Part shown: one piece after another, positions 25,797 through 36,800 of the stretch
How the letters are laid out: every line of letters starts with the position of its first letter
How positions within the stretch are numbered: the stretch's first letter is position 1
Source: Kordia sp.
Lineage (GTDB): Bacteria; Bacteroidota; Bacteroidia; Flavobacteriales; Flavobacteriaceae
Reading direction: 5' to 3'
Assembly: GCF_022447245.1 (NCBI RefSeq)
Contig: NZ_JAKVBC010000018.1
Coordinates: 1-64,000 of the forward strand
DNA length: 64,000 bases
The notes under the pieces: model-generated
Told to the model about the DNA's origin: nothing
The model's database searches: none
What the model saw: the letters and a program-made list of their open reading frames with translations, nothing else
Translations under genes and position numbers: made by a program

Positions 25797-27086
25797 TTAG
25801 TGATTTACAACAAGTTTTGCTTTTACAGGTGGTAATTGTACTTCTAGTAAAAGTGAGTCTTTGTTGCCGTTATAGGTTTTTACAATAATATTTCCATTTC
25901 TGGTTAAGCCTTTAAACACATCTTTATCGACAAGGTTCCAAAGTGCATATTTGGCTTTTCCATCAATGGTAAATAGTCCGAAATGATTTTCGGATCCTCT
26001 AGGATTACGTGCATCTTTCCATATTTCATCAAAGGCTTCAAAGTAGAAACATGACATTCCTGCTTTTTCAGTCCACTCACGCATGTGCTTGTAATAGATT
26101 GCTTCTTTATATTCGTCTGTTGCTTTACTTCCTGTATTTCCATAATGTCCATTAGAATAGGTAGCCCAACCTGTTTCACCAATGTGAATTGGCTTATTGA
26201 CTCCTAAGCTTTTCATGTAATTGTGAACACTATCGTATTGAGAAATGGCATATTCTTTCGCTTTTTGCATAGCGAAGTCTATTTTTTCAAGACTTGAACG
26301 TTTTCCATCGTCTATAGTTCCCCAGAATACAGGATTGTAATGTGTATCGTGCATTGGATAGGTATGCATGGAAATAAAATCAACAGCTTTGATTAGTTTG
26401 CTTAGGTCTTCTACATGATAAATTGTATCTCCTCCACCCCAAGATGCAAAGTTGTCTGAACTTGTAATCCACAAGTCTTTATCTAGCTTTCCTTTTTTCT
26501 TAAGGTTTTGTAAATGATTTACCCATTTTAGAATTACGCCAGGTTGTACATAGTAACTCGCTGCCCATTTTACCATAGCTTCATTACCTACAGCAATAAT
26601 TTTTATGATATCAGGATATTGATTCGCCAATGCGACGGCTCTTTCGATTTCTTCCTCGTTTTTTTCACTTTCCTGATTGTGATCGGGTGTTTGCCCTGTC
26701 CAGGCATATTTACAATCAATCCAAGCCCCTAACATGACATACATCTCAAATTTATTGTCTTCGTTTATCAGTTCCCTGATTGCTTTTAAAAGGTTAGCTG
26801 CTTGTGGTAGTTGTACATTATATGTACGTAAAACTCGGATTCCCATCGCATGGAGAATCTTCATATCATCTTTGAGCTCATCTATAGTGGGTTGTACATC
26901 ACGTGTTTTGGTGCGGTATCCTCCATAAGAGATGGCTACATAGTCTTTATTTCCTAATATATCTTTAGCGGTCACTTGTTTCTGTATTGATGGTTCTGAC
27001 GACGTTTTCTTTTTTGGCGTCTTTTCACAAGACACTATTAATAGCGTTATCATTATGAATTTAGATATGTGCTTTAATGTTCTCAT
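25797..27086 (-). CDS. GH17 lipoprotein, exported beta-1,3-glucanase
   Basis: The 429-residue protein has a lipoprotein signal with lipobox LIVSC. The GH17 barrel has its acid/base Glu in IIAVGNEAMVKWA and its nucleophile Glu in IHIGETGWATYS, and an aromatic FYFEAFDEIWK stretch. A small C-terminal beta domain follows. It is longer than the two cytoplasmic GH17 genes of the operon and only distantly similar. It is probably tethered to the outer membrane or in the periplasm, cutting laminari-oligosaccharides before inner-membrane transport. Confidence 0.88.
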   Translation of the reverse strand: MRTLKHISKFIMITLLIVSCEKTPKKKTSSEPSIQKQVTAKDILGNKDYVAISYGGYRTKTRDVQPTIDELKDDMKILHAMGIRVLRTYNVQLPQAANLLKAIRELINEDNKFEMYVMLGAWIDCKYAWTGQTPDHNQESEKNEEEIERAVALANQYPDIIKIIAVGNEAMVKWAASYYVQPGVILKWVNHLQNLKKKGKLDKDLWITSSDNFASWGGGDTIYHVEDLSKLIKAVDFISMHTYPMHDTHYNPVFWGTIDDGKRSSLEKIDFAMQKAKEYAISQYDSVHNYMKSLGVNKPIHIGETGWATYSNGHYGNTGSKATDEYKEAIYYKHMREWTEKAGMSCFYFEAFDEIWKDARNPRGSENHFGLFTIDGKAKYALWNLVDKDVFKGLTRNGNIIVKTYNGNKDSLLLEVQLPPVKAKLVVNH

Positions 27087-27101
27087 GAGTGTCGAATATT
27101 T

Positions 27102-30100
27102 TTACTTTAAATGATCTTTTTTGATACGCACGTTTATTTGTATTACTTCTCCTACACGTTCAAATACTTTTTGACTCGTAGTTTTATTTAAACTTAAGTT
27201 GTTGAATTCTTCAACTGTTCCATCATTGAAATGAACTTCTAATGCGTATTCTTCAGCAACAGTGTAAACGATTGGTACTTGACAGTACGTAAAACATAGA
27301 GATCCTTTGGCAACAGTAAGTTCTTTTGCTTGTGAATTAATGTTTACATAGTTAAATATTTTGTCTTCCAACAAGAATTCATCTTTACGTAACATGCATG
27401 GATCAAAGTATAGTTTTCCTTCGCCTACAAACACACCTAGTTCCCCAAAACGACTTAGAATATCTTCTTTTACTTGTCCTGTCATTCCTGGTTGCTGTGC
27501 ACCTTTTCCAGCTGGCGTATGTGAATACGGATCTGTTGGGAAAGCTCCATATAGTGATGGAGATTTGTGCACACCAATTCCTTCGTTTATTTCGTAGTAA
27601 TGCTCTAATAATCTTCCAATAGTTTCAGCGCTTTCTTTGTCACGAATTGCTTTTAAACAACATTCTAATACTGCCAGTTGCAATTTAGATACCATGTGCC
27701 AATAGATAGAACCTAATCCTTCATATCCATAGAAAGTTCCTGAACGACCTGTAAAGGCTTTGTGGTTGAATACTTCTTCAAAGATTTCTAATACATAAGA
27801 AGCATCTTCTTGAGCAAGTTCTTGGTATGGTGTTTCGCTTAATTGCTCTAATGCCGCACTAAGGTCACCTGCATTTTTAAAGTTTCCATTAAAGTGATAA
27901 TCGCCATTGATATCACGTGTGATTATGCTTCCATCATTATCATTTAATAATTTATTGAGAAGTGCTGATTTTACAACCGCTTCTTTTGGAATAGTGTTAC
28001 GTTCTATAAATCCTTTGAGTTCTTTATTTGGATAGAGTAAGTAACTGTATTGATCTGGTCGAAATAGTTTACTTCCTTTTAACCCATCTAATACAGCTAA
28101 TGCTTCTTTTGAAGAGATATATCCTGAACTTAATACGGCTACTTGTCCTTCTAGCATTTCATTGAGATATGAAATGGATACATTATCATTATCTTCAACC
28201 GTCATTAAGTTGTATGCATGATACAAATTGTCTTCACGCTTGTTAGCTTCAATAGCATGTTCTAAATATGCCAAACTGATTGTTACAAACGATAGGATTT
28301 CATCAATATTAATATTTGATTTACGACCTGAGAATGCTTTGTCATAGATTTGCTCTCTGAATACACTTCCTGCTTCTCCTAAACCATCTAAAACAGTTTT
28401 ACGATCTTTATCACTGATTTTTCCTGTTAAGATGTGTTGGTTTTCAGTAAGTGTTACTGCTACTTTACGGAAGAAGTCTACCAATTCTTTAGAAACATCT
28501 ACAGATTTGACATCTGCTTTATCAAAAACAGTTTCAAAGAATTTAAGGAAACGACGTAAGTAGCATAATGTTACCATAGATACTCCATTACCTACTAAGG
28601 CATTGTTAGCATCATTCCATTCTGGACGTTGTGTATTCATCCAAATTCCTCCTTCTGGAATAAAATTGGAGATTTTTGCCAGTGTTGTTGCCAGTATTTT
28701 TTCAATGAAGTTTACTTTGACAATGAATCTGTTTTCATCACGTAATAAAGCTCCATCTGCTCCTAATTCATCGCGTTGTTGGCGAATTTTATGGTCAGAT
28801 GCTTCATCAAACTCAATAGTATCTTTTGGATTTTTTAATAAGTCCTGATATTGCTTTATTTTGTATGGAACGTTGGCATATACAAACAAATCTTTATCAA
28901 AAAAGCTTTCCAATCTTCCTGGTTTATGGCTTTCAATAATTTCTAAAAACTTTTGTAAGTATATGATTTGGTGATCGCCCCAATATCCAATGTACGACCA
29001 AGGATCATCTGGTTCTGCAACTTCCCAATCAAAACCATCTTTGGTAATACGATATGGGTTGTATCCATCAAAAGTAGTAGCATTCAAAAACTTGTGAATC
29101 ATACTTTCTATAAATTCTGGATAGGAATGAGCTAAGGCTTCCCAGTTTTGGAAAATATCACGCCAGTTTCCTTCATAATCTAATATTTTAGAACCATCAA
29201 CTTCGCTTCGTGTATTGATAGAGAATTTGTTCCAAGGACGACTTGGATCTCCATGACGACGGCTAAATTTCAATGGCATATATTCCAAACATAAACGTCT
29301 GAAATTTTTATCTGTACTATCGTATGCTATTTTTTGTATGTCAGCTAATGAGAATTCTTCTGGTAAAGCATCAATAATATCTTCTGAGGTTCTTGCTACT
29401 TTTTTATTGGCTTTTGCCAAATAGTTTTTGAAATCCCATTTTTCAATTTGATAATGGTTATCAAAAATCCCTCCTCGCATGATATTAAAAAGCGTATTTG
29501 AGAAATGACGCGTATCTCTGAATTTATCTGCTGTTAATTGCATACTATCAGAAGCAGCATTTAACGCTAATAAACGTTCTGTTCCTGCATTGATACTATT
29601 TTGAATTGTAGTAGCTAAATTGAGTTCGCTTTTGATACGGTATGAAAGTGCAGCAATATCATTATGATCTTGATTTACATTCGCAACTGTCATCCAATCT
29701 TTACTTTCAGAAGCTTGTAAGTATATCTCTGCATTGATGAAATACGCTCCTTTTTCTGCTTTTACATCAGTTTCTTGTTGAATTGGATGACGTTTGCGAT
29801 ATGCGTTTAGCTGTAACGATGACAGCAAGTATTGTGCATTTTCTATTCCTAATGACCAAACTACATTTGCTTTTAAAGCTTCACTTGGTTCAGCTTTGTC
29901 TACAATAATTGCGCTTAGTGCAAAGATTCCTAAACCAGTGCTTTCTTCAAGTTCAGTTCGTTTATAAGCGTCTACCAAGTTACTACTTGCGTTTTGTATA
30001 TCTGAACCAACGCCATAAGGTAGCACGTTTTGAATTCCGTCTATTACATTGATTTGAACAGCTTCTTGCGAATTGTTTGTCAAATTAGATGTTTTTACAA

Positions 30101-30563
30101 ACCCGAATTCATCGCTGGAATTCCATTGGTAACGAAACGTAAGTTCTAAATCGTGGTTAACTTCCTCGAATAGTACTTTGTTTCCGTAATTGTTTTTATA
30201 CAGATTACGCGTTACATGGTACATTCCTTCAAAACGCTCTGAGAAAGGTTCCCATAAATGGTTTTTACTCTTTTTTGTGACTTGAAAAATCGATTTACTT
30301 CCAGTTATTTCAGCAGATTCTGTGATTTTATCATCTGTGTAATATGGAAATAATGAAAATTCAGCGTTTTTACGTCCAGCGGTTAATCCGCCATTACTAG
30401 AAATAAACATCCAGTGGTCAGAATCGCTTACGATACTCATAAAAAATGGTCGGATGGTATCGCTGTTAGAAATTTTGTAAAAACGTTCGTTGTTTATGTG
30501 TATTGTTTCTATTTGAGACATATTTGATAGAATATCTTGATCTAAGCTTGCTTCTTTAATCAT
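27102..30563 (-). CDS. Large beta-1,3-glucan phosphorylase-like protein (GH149/GH161 type)
   Basis: The 1153-residue protein has no signal peptide. Its layout is that of GH94-related inverting phosphorylases: N-terminal beta-sandwich (WMFISSNGGLTAGRKNAEFS), a large (alpha/alpha)6 barrel with NWRDIFQNWEALAHSYP and IGYWGDHQIIYLQKF, and a C-terminal sandwich. GH94 enzymes are near 800 residues. A size above 1100 and the laminarin context fit GH149 best, with GH161 as the alternative. Reaction: phosphorolysis of beta-1,3-glucan ends to glucose 1-phosphate in the cytoplasm. The catalytic Asp is probably in the conserved barrel region, perhaps GYWGDHQ or NWRDIF; I cannot fix it without alignment. 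Confidence 0.78.
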   Translation of the reverse strand: MIKEASLDQDILSNMSQIETIHINNERFYKISNSDTIRPFFMSIVSDSDHWMFISSNGGLTAGRKNAEFSLFPYYTDDKITESAEITGSKSIFQVTKKSKNHLWEPFSERFEGMYHVTRNLYKNNYGNKVLFEEVNHDLELTFRYQWNSSDEFGFVKTSNLTNNSQEAVQINVIDGIQNVLPYGVGSDIQNASSNLVDAYKRTELEESTGLGIFALSAIIVDKAEPSEALKANVVWSLGIENAQYLLSSLQLNAYRKRHPIQQETDVKAEKGAYFINAEIYLQASESKDWMTVANVNQDHNDIAALSYRIKSELNLATTIQNSINAGTERLLALNAASDSMQLTADKFRDTRHFSNTLFNIMRGGIFDNHYQIEKWDFKNYLAKANKKVARTSEDIIDALPEEFSLADIQKIAYDSTDKNFRRLCLEYMPLKFSRRHGDPSRPWNKFSINTRSEVDGSKILDYEGNWRDIFQNWEALAHSYPEFIESMIHKFLNATTFDGYNPYRITKDGFDWEVAEPDDPWSYIGYWGDHQIIYLQKFLEIIESHKPGRLESFFDKDLFVYANVPYKIKQYQDLLKNPKDTIEFDEASDHKIRQQRDELGADGALLRDENRFIVKVNFIEKILATTLAKISNFIPEGGIWMNTQRPEWNDANNALVGNGVSMVTLCYLRRFLKFFETVFDKADVKSVDVSKELVDFFRKVAVTLTENQHILTGKISDKDRKTVLDGLGEAGSVFREQIYDKAFSGRKSNINIDEILSFVTISLAYLEHAIEANKREDNLYHAYNLMTVEDNDNVSISYLNEMLEGQVAVLSSGYISSKEALAVLDGLKGSKLFRPDQYSYLLYPNKELKGFIERNTIPKEAVVKSALLNKLLNDNDGSIITRDINGDYHFNGNFKNAGDLSAALEQLSETPYQELAQEDASYVLEIFEEVFNHKAFTGRSGTFYGYEGLGSIYWHMVSKLQLAVLECCLKAIRDKESAETIGRLLEHYYEINEGIGVHKSPSLYGAFPTDPYSHTPAGKGAQQPGMTGQVKEDILSRFGELGVFVGEGKLYFDPCMLRKDEFLLEDKIFNYVNINSQAKELTVAKGSLCFTYCQVPIVYTVAEEYALEVHFNDGTVEEFNNLSLNKTTSQKVFERVGEVIQINVRIKKDHLK

Positions 30564-30623
30564 TGTTGGTCATTATTTTCACTTCTCAGGGAAGTAGGAG
30601 AATTTTATAATTAGTTCGGATTT

Positions 30624-31457
30624 TTATTCTTGCGTGATTTCATCGAAAAAATATACATCACCATCACATGGCGTGTTTCTTTCGAAATAGATAATCATAC
30701 TTTTAAAAGTTCCAGAGTTTACACCCGTAAAATCAAAACTAAGTTCTTGCCATTGTCCAACTTGTGTAATGGTTGCAATTCTTTCTTGAAAAGGATTTAC
30801 ATTAGGGAAAGGCATGAATTCTAGTCGTAGTGTAACATCAGTTACCTGATTTTCTGCTAGAACTTTCATCTTAAATGTTTTATTTGTGATTGTTGAGAAA
30901 TCTAAGGAAGTTGCCAATTCAATACCTACTCCAGCCCACGTTTGGCAACCAACAGTTTTGTCATAAATTTGTACAAAACAACTGTTGTTTACGTTATCTA
31001 ACACTGGATTAGGTACTATAGCACCTCCGATGCCTCCAAAAGCGTCAAAGCCTGTATCATCACTTAAAAAAGTCCAGTTTAAATCACCGTTTCCTGGATC
31101 AATATTTTCTTCGGTTTCTTCAACACAACCGTCAATAACAAATGTTTCCTCGAATCTACTAGATTCACCATTGTCATTGAATGCAGTTAAGACAACTGTA
31201 TACATTCCGTTAGTATACTTTCTTACTGGATTTTCTAATACTGACGTTGTTCCATCACCTAAATCCCAAGAGTAAGAGGTAGCATTGCTAGAAACATTGA
31301 AAAAGGAAATTGTTTTTGATTCTATTTCTGCAATAAATTTAGCTTCTAAACCCAATAGTGTAACTCCACTTTCATTATCATCTTCACATGAAGTGAAGAT
31401 TGTTAATGACAATACTACTAAAGAAAGTAGGCTTATTTTATATTTTAAAAATTTCAT
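30624..31457 (-). CDS. Lipoprotein with PKD and carbohydrate-binding domain (surface glycan-binding protein)
   Basis: The 277-residue protein has lipobox FTSC followed by acidic residues (EDDNE), a surface-export pattern in Bacteroidota. A PKD domain (about 40-110; NVSSNATSYSWDLGDGTTSV) precedes a jelly-roll domain of about 150 residues with paired Trp/Phe (NLDWTFLSDDTG-like start; LDFSTITNKTFKMKVLA; WQELSFDFTGVNSGTF). No catalytic site is seen. It probably binds laminarin at the cell surface next to SusCD. It lies 13 bp after the GH16 gene. Confidence 0.8.
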   Translation of the reverse strand: MKFLKYKISLLSLVVLSLTIFTSCEDDNESGVTLLGLEAKFIAEIESKTISFFNVSSNATSYSWDLGDGTTSVLENPVRKYTNGMYTVVLTAFNDNGESSRFEETFVIDGCVEETEENIDPGNGDLNWTFLSDDTGFDAFGGIGGAIVPNPVLDNVNNSCFVQIYDKTVGCQTWAGVGIELATSLDFSTITNKTFKMKVLAENQVTDVTLRLEFMPFPNVNPFQERIATITQVGQWQELSFDFTGVNSGTFKSMIIYFERNTPCDGDVYFFDEITQE

Positions 31458-31470
31458 GTCTTCGTATTTT

Positions 31471-32310
31471 TTAGTTGTAAACTCTTATATAATCAACAAA
31501 CATTCTTTGTGGGAAAGTGGTATTTTCATCTGGAGCACCTGGTAGATTTCCGCCTACAGCTACATTTAAAATGATGTAGAAAGAATTATCAAATACCCAA
31601 GTTCCTTGACCATTAGTTTCATCTGCAATGGTTTCTGGTGTAATGCTTTGGTATAATACATCATCTACGTAGTAATTGATGCGTCCTGGACTCCATTCGA
31701 TACCGAAAACATGAAAGTCTGTATCAAACCTATCATTTGGAATTTCGTATTCTTTTGAAACGGATTGTGCTCCTGAAAAGTTAGGTCCATGTACACTTCC
31801 AAATACAACTGTAGGTTGGTTTCCTAAATATTCCATGATGTCAATTTCTCCACATGCTGGCCAAGGATTTACATCGCAATCTGATCCTAACAGCCAAAAT
31901 GCAGGCCATAACCCTTTTCCTTGCGGTAAGCGAATTCTTGCCTCAAAACGTCCGTATTGTTGTTCAAATAATCCTTGTGTTTTGATTCTTGCAGAAGTAT
32001 AACCTCCTGAAGCATTTTCTCTGGCTGTAATGACTAAAAGTCCATTGTCTACTACTACATTTTCAGAATTGTTCGTGTATACTTGCAATTCGTTGTTTCC
32101 CCATCCAGCAGGTAAACCTTGTTGTGTTCCGTCTCCTAAGTCATATGTCCATAAGCTTGGGTCAGGTGCACCATCTGTATCGAACTCATCAGACATTACC
32201 AAATTCGTTAGGGTAGCGACTGTTTGCGTTTCATCTGCTTCACAACCAGCAAAAACAACACTTGAAATGACTGTCAATGCTAGCAAACTATTTTTTATTA
32301 TTTTTTTCAT
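31471..32310 (-). CDS. GH16 laminarinase, lipoprotein
   Basis: The 279-residue protein has lipobox FAGC and one GH16 jelly-roll. The catalytic motif ExDxxE appears as GEIDIMEYLG, with SVHGPNFSG and FHVFGIEWSPGRINYYVDD as expected for subfamily 3 beta-1,3-glucanases. It is predicted to be an endo-acting enzyme that cuts laminarin at the cell surface or in the periplasm. It has no extra binding module, unlike the other GH16 at 37595. It is 20 bp downstream of the SGBP gene. Confidence 0.92.
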   Translation of the reverse strand: MKKIIKNSLLALTVISSVVFAGCEADETQTVATLTNLVMSDEFDTDGAPDPSLWTYDLGDGTQQGLPAGWGNNELQVYTNNSENVVVDNGLLVITARENASGGYTSARIKTQGLFEQQYGRFEARIRLPQGKGLWPAFWLLGSDCDVNPWPACGEIDIMEYLGNQPTVVFGSVHGPNFSGAQSVSKEYEIPNDRFDTDFHVFGIEWSPGRINYYVDDVLYQSITPETIADETNGQGTWVFDNSFYIILNVAVGGNLPGAPDENTTFPQRMFVDYIRVYN

Positions 32311-32330
32311 TGATAAAATTTTATGAATTC

Positions 32331-33791
32331 TTAATAGAAATAAATGTTGTCAACTAAGAATGAGGCTCCATTCGAAGAAACAAAAACAATGTAACCGATA
32401 TTACCTAGGTTTGGATTACCTGCTCCACCACCACCTGTAGGTAATGTAAAGGCATTTAAAGGAATATCAATTCCAACCCATTCACCTGGCATTAGTTGAC
32501 TGCTAACATTAAATCCTCCTGCTGATCCATCACCAAAACCATTGTCGGTATCATCTGGACCAAAATCAATTAATTCCATTACGAGCGCTGCTCCAGCACT
32601 ACTTGTTAGTTGAATGTCTACGTGAACCATTGTTTCACCTGTTACATTCACTGTTCCATCCCATCCGATTCCTATAAAATCTATTCCTTCATAGCTTACA
32701 TGACTGTTACCATCAAAAGTTTGTACTGAGATATTTTGCGTGTTAGAACCTGCAAAAACACCTGGATTAAATCCATTTACGCTTGTGTAAGCGTCGCTGT
32801 ATATAGAAATAACATCTGCTTGTGCTTGTGTTGGGTCAGGAGCATTTACAAATGCCCCAGAAGAAGTGATTGCTAAAGATCCATTGGCTGCTTCGTTTCC
32901 GATACTAGCTGTAATGGTAGTCATACCAGCACCAATAACATTTACTTCTCCAACATTGCTGACTGTAGCAACTGTTGTATCTGATGAAGAAAATTCAAAA
33001 TATGCTGTTGCTGCTTCTACCGCAATGTTTTGTCCATTTCCTAAATTGAAAGTAGCTCCTAAACCATCTATAACTTGTGTATATCCTGCAAAATTATCTA
33101 TGGCAACATCCTGACCATTCAACATATAAGGGAATAATAAATCTATATTTCCTAAGTTTTCAAATCGTAATTCATCGATCCAAAAAGTGTAACCAATATT
33201 GTCAGTAAACGAACTTGCTAGCGCAGGATCGTCGTTTCCAAGAGGATCAAAAGATCCTGCTGAGAATAAGAACATACCTCTTTCCTGAACTAATTTAGAA
33301 GGATCAGGAATTGGGATTATGTACTTTTTCCAACCGCTTGATAATTCTATTACTGTTGAAACAGGATATGTATTTGTATCGAAGTCTGTACCAAAACCAA
33401 CAGTTACGTTTCCTGTAAGTGTTCCTTTAGCCCAGAATGTTAATGCATCGTAACCTGATAAATCTCTACCTGCTCCACGATCTCTGAAGATTCCTCCGAT
33501 GAAACCTCCATCAGGATCATTTGGACTTGGTACGTCTATTCGAATTGACGATGATCCTTCATAAGCTTCATTTTCATCAGTTCCAAAACCATTTGGATTT
33601 GCACCAACGGCAGGGTCAAATGATTCAAAAAATTCGTCTGTTAAGCTTACAGGAGCATCTGTGAATATATCCGCTGTTTTTGGGAATGTTGCCTCAATGG
33701 CTTCATCCGATATATCTCGTTCACAACTTGCGGTAAAGGCTATTGCTAAACCAGCAAGTAATGTGTTTTTTATGTATGTAAATCCTTTCAT
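32331..33791 (-). CDS. Surface glycan-binding lipoprotein with Ig-like domain
   Basis: The 486-residue protein has lipobox TASC followed by ERDIS. Domains: a jelly-roll carbohydrate-binding-like module (about 45-215; SSIRIDVPSPNDPDGGF, SGWKKYIIPIPDPS), a Big_2-type Ig-like domain (about 235-315; DTTVATVSNVGEVNVIG), and a second jelly-roll (about 325-486) ending ASFLVDNIYFY. The last module resembles the second jelly-roll of the genes at 19350 and 39238. No catalytic site is seen. It is the second gene of the operon, 12 bp after the barrel-fused glycosidase. Confidence 0.82.
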   Translation of the reverse strand: MKGFTYIKNTLLAGLAIAFTASCERDISDEAIEATFPKTADIFTDAPVSLTDEFFESFDPAVGANPNGFGTDENEAYEGSSSIRIDVPSPNDPDGGFIGGIFRDRGAGRDLSGYDALTFWAKGTLTGNVTVGFGTDFDTNTYPVSTVIELSSGWKKYIIPIPDPSKLVQERGMFLFSAGSFDPLGNDDPALASSFTDNIGYTFWIDELRFENLGNIDLLFPYMLNGQDVAIDNFAGYTQVIDGLGATFNLGNGQNIAVEAATAYFEFSSSDTTVATVSNVGEVNVIGAGMTTITASIGNEAANGSLAITSSGAFVNAPDPTQAQADVISIYSDAYTSVNGFNPGVFAGSNTQNISVQTFDGNSHVSYEGIDFIGIGWDGTVNVTGETMVHVDIQLTSSAGAALVMELIDFGPDDTDNGFGDGSAGGFNVSSQLMPGEWVGIDIPLNAFTLPTGGGGAGNPNLGNIGYIVFVSSNGASFLVDNIYFY

Positions 33792-33803
33792 TTTTATAGC
33801 TTA

Positions 33804-36800
33804 TTATTTTCCGATATTGATGTGTATATATGTTCTTATTTCCCACTCTGTACCATTATCAAATCCTACTGGACTTAATACTGGATCGTTAGAGAATTGA
33901 CCTGAGGTGGTGTTTGGTAAGTATCTTGGAGAAAACTCATCTAAAGAACGCCAAGTTCCACGGATTCCAATTCTTGTACTAGGTAAAATGAACCAATCTG
34001 GTTTTCCTAGTGAAGTAGAGATATCTAACATTAATTGAGTTGGGTATGTTAAGTTGAAGTCTCTGTGGTAGTCAAATGGTCCCCAATCGTTAATTTTAAC
34101 ATGGGACTCTATTTTGATGTTGTTGTAAATCATTCGAACATCTCCACCAAATCTTTTAATAAGTCTGTCATTATCACCATTTGCTTGCGCATTTCCGTAG
34201 TAGAAGTTTCCTATGATTCCTAATTCAGGAGATACTTTTGATACCATACGAGAGTTTATTTCCCATAAGTCTTCCGCTGGAACAGTATTTGGGAATGCAA
34301 AGAAAGTTCGGTTTGCATTGAAACCGATATGTGCATCTTGTGTCGTTGGTAAGTGACGGAATACAAATCCTAAGTTTGCTGCAAATTTTGCGTCTTCTGC
34401 TCTATCATTGTTCCACTCATACATCCAAGTTCCTGGTGTTGGATCGTAAGTAATTAAGATTTCACCCGCTGTCATTTCTCGGTTTCCACCTCTTACAGCA
34501 AATGGATCATCAATTACATTACGTAATCTTCCAGGTGCTGGTACATCTGTAGGCATTGCATCTACTAATGGTTTTTGATACATAAAGTTTGGTGCAATTT
34601 GGAAATCTCCCATGGTATATGTAAAACCAGATAAGAAGTTTGACATGTTTCCACTACCAGAATCTCTTAATCTCCATCCTGTGAATGTTTGTGTTTGATC
34701 AGCTCCACCATTAGCTACTAATCCCATTACACTACCTTGTGCGTACCAATTAAATCGTCCGCCTTCATAGGTAATTTTTGCTTTTGCTCCCCAGTTATCG
34801 CTAGATTTAATTTTGTCTTCAACAACTGTGTAGTTTCCTGAATTTCCTCTTACATCCTGATATACACTTCCGTTTAATGGGTTTCCTGCCCAAATACCTC
34901 CAACAGCAATACCAACTTTACCAAAGTCTTTTTCTATTGCTACTGTAGCTCTTTCCATAGGCCATCCAGGAATCACACCACTTCGTACTTGATTGGCATC
35001 TAGTATACGGCGTCCAGTTTGATCAAATTCTAAGTCTGTATTAAAATCTCTATGATAAATACCTGTTACATCCCATCCTTTGATGTTTCTTGTATACTTG
35101 AATAACATTGTTGGGTTTGCTCCCCACCAAAGTTGTGGTCCGAATGCTGCTTTTGCTCCATTTAAAACTCCTTTACCGTCAATTTCAACACCTAAAATCT
35201 CACCTCCATAGATGTCTAAGTTAGGACCATAGTTTGCTTCTGGATATAATCCGAAGATATCTCCTTCGTATCCCCAGTGGTAATGTCCTGTACGATAAAA
35301 TCCTCGCACATCTGCATTTTTAGTTTTCCATTCAAATTCTGCGTTGTATACACGTAGTCTATTAAAATCTGCAATTTCTACATCAATGTCATTTCCGCCA
35401 TCAACGCCAACAATTGTAATTGGCCTACCGGCATTTTCATAGAAGATTTCATTTATTGGATTTTCAGCAACATTTCCTAGAATGTTGAAATTTATGTTTG
35501 CTCTCATGTTTGGAGCAGGATTTCCTTCAATTCCTACATAATATGATTGCATGTGGTCAAAACCTAATTGGTTTGGAAATGCATTTTCGTTAGTATCTTC
35601 ATTTGTTGGTGTTGTAATTAAACTTCCGCCAGTATTGAAGGTTGTGAATTCAGCTCTTAATTGGCTTAAGCGTATTTTTTGGCTACTTCCACCTCCCATA
35701 GCTGCTTTGTCTCCTCTAGCTCTTAAGACTGCATCCATGATTTGGATGTTATCTATATGATTTGTAATGAAACTCTTTGACATTCCTTCTCCGTAAGGAT
35801 CTAACTGATGTACTTCTTTTAGTGCGTAGTATGCTGCACGTGGATATAATGTGTATAGACCTCTTGCATTTGTTGGTCCTTTTGCACAGATTCCGAACCA
35901 TTCTTCATTCATGTTGTTATCACCTTCTTTAGCTTGGTCTCTTGAGTATCCACCATTTGGCCAAGAAGCATTGTTATCATGAACATCTAAATTTTTTGTT
36001 TGAAGATATTTCCACCAACCGTCAGAGAATTGGAATGTAAATCCTCCTAATGAGTTTTGGGCACCTCCAACACCTGCTGCATTTGCATAAATTTCTTTCC
36101 AGTTTCCAACCATGTAATATGCTTGAGAATATTGATCTTCTTCATTGTCTCTAGCATTAAAAGCATCAGCTCCAAATTCTGCAAAAAGAATTGGCATATT
36201 TAACTCTTTGCTTACTCTTTGGAAAGCATCTCCAAACGAGATTCCTCGGTACATGTTTGTACCATATATATCAATATCTGTACATTCTTCCTTTACTAAG
36301 TCAGCATATAATAAGTCACCGTTACAGATGGCTACTGGATGCGATGTATCAATTTTCTTTACTTCTAAAGAAGCATCGTTAAAAGCCTTATATAATGCAC
36401 GAGCCGCTTTTATTTTATTGGAATCAATTCCTTCGATTGGAATGGCTTCTGTTTCTGCTCCAGACCAAGATAAGTGATAGTTATTTTCGTTTCCTATCAT
36501 ATATAAGAGTAATCCAGGAGTATCTTTATAGGTATTAGCCATGTCAATAGCTTCTTGCATTAACACTTTTCTGGTCTCAGGATCTGCATAATCCGTTTTT
36601 GGAGTCCATGCACCATTTATGGTAAGTCCATACGCTCCAAAAGTGATGTTAAGCATTGTGTATATACCATAGTTTTCATATATATACTTAATCCACTTTG
36701 GTTTTAAGTTATAGGATCTAATCGCATTTACACCCATGTTCTTGAGCAGTGACATTTCAGCGTCAAGTGCAGACATGATAACATCGTCAGATCGATTCCA

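Noticed and set aside
27361-27622. Two plus-strand frames opposite the phosphorylase gene
   Set aside because: They overlap each other and a strongly supported 1153-residue gene; no recognisable domain.
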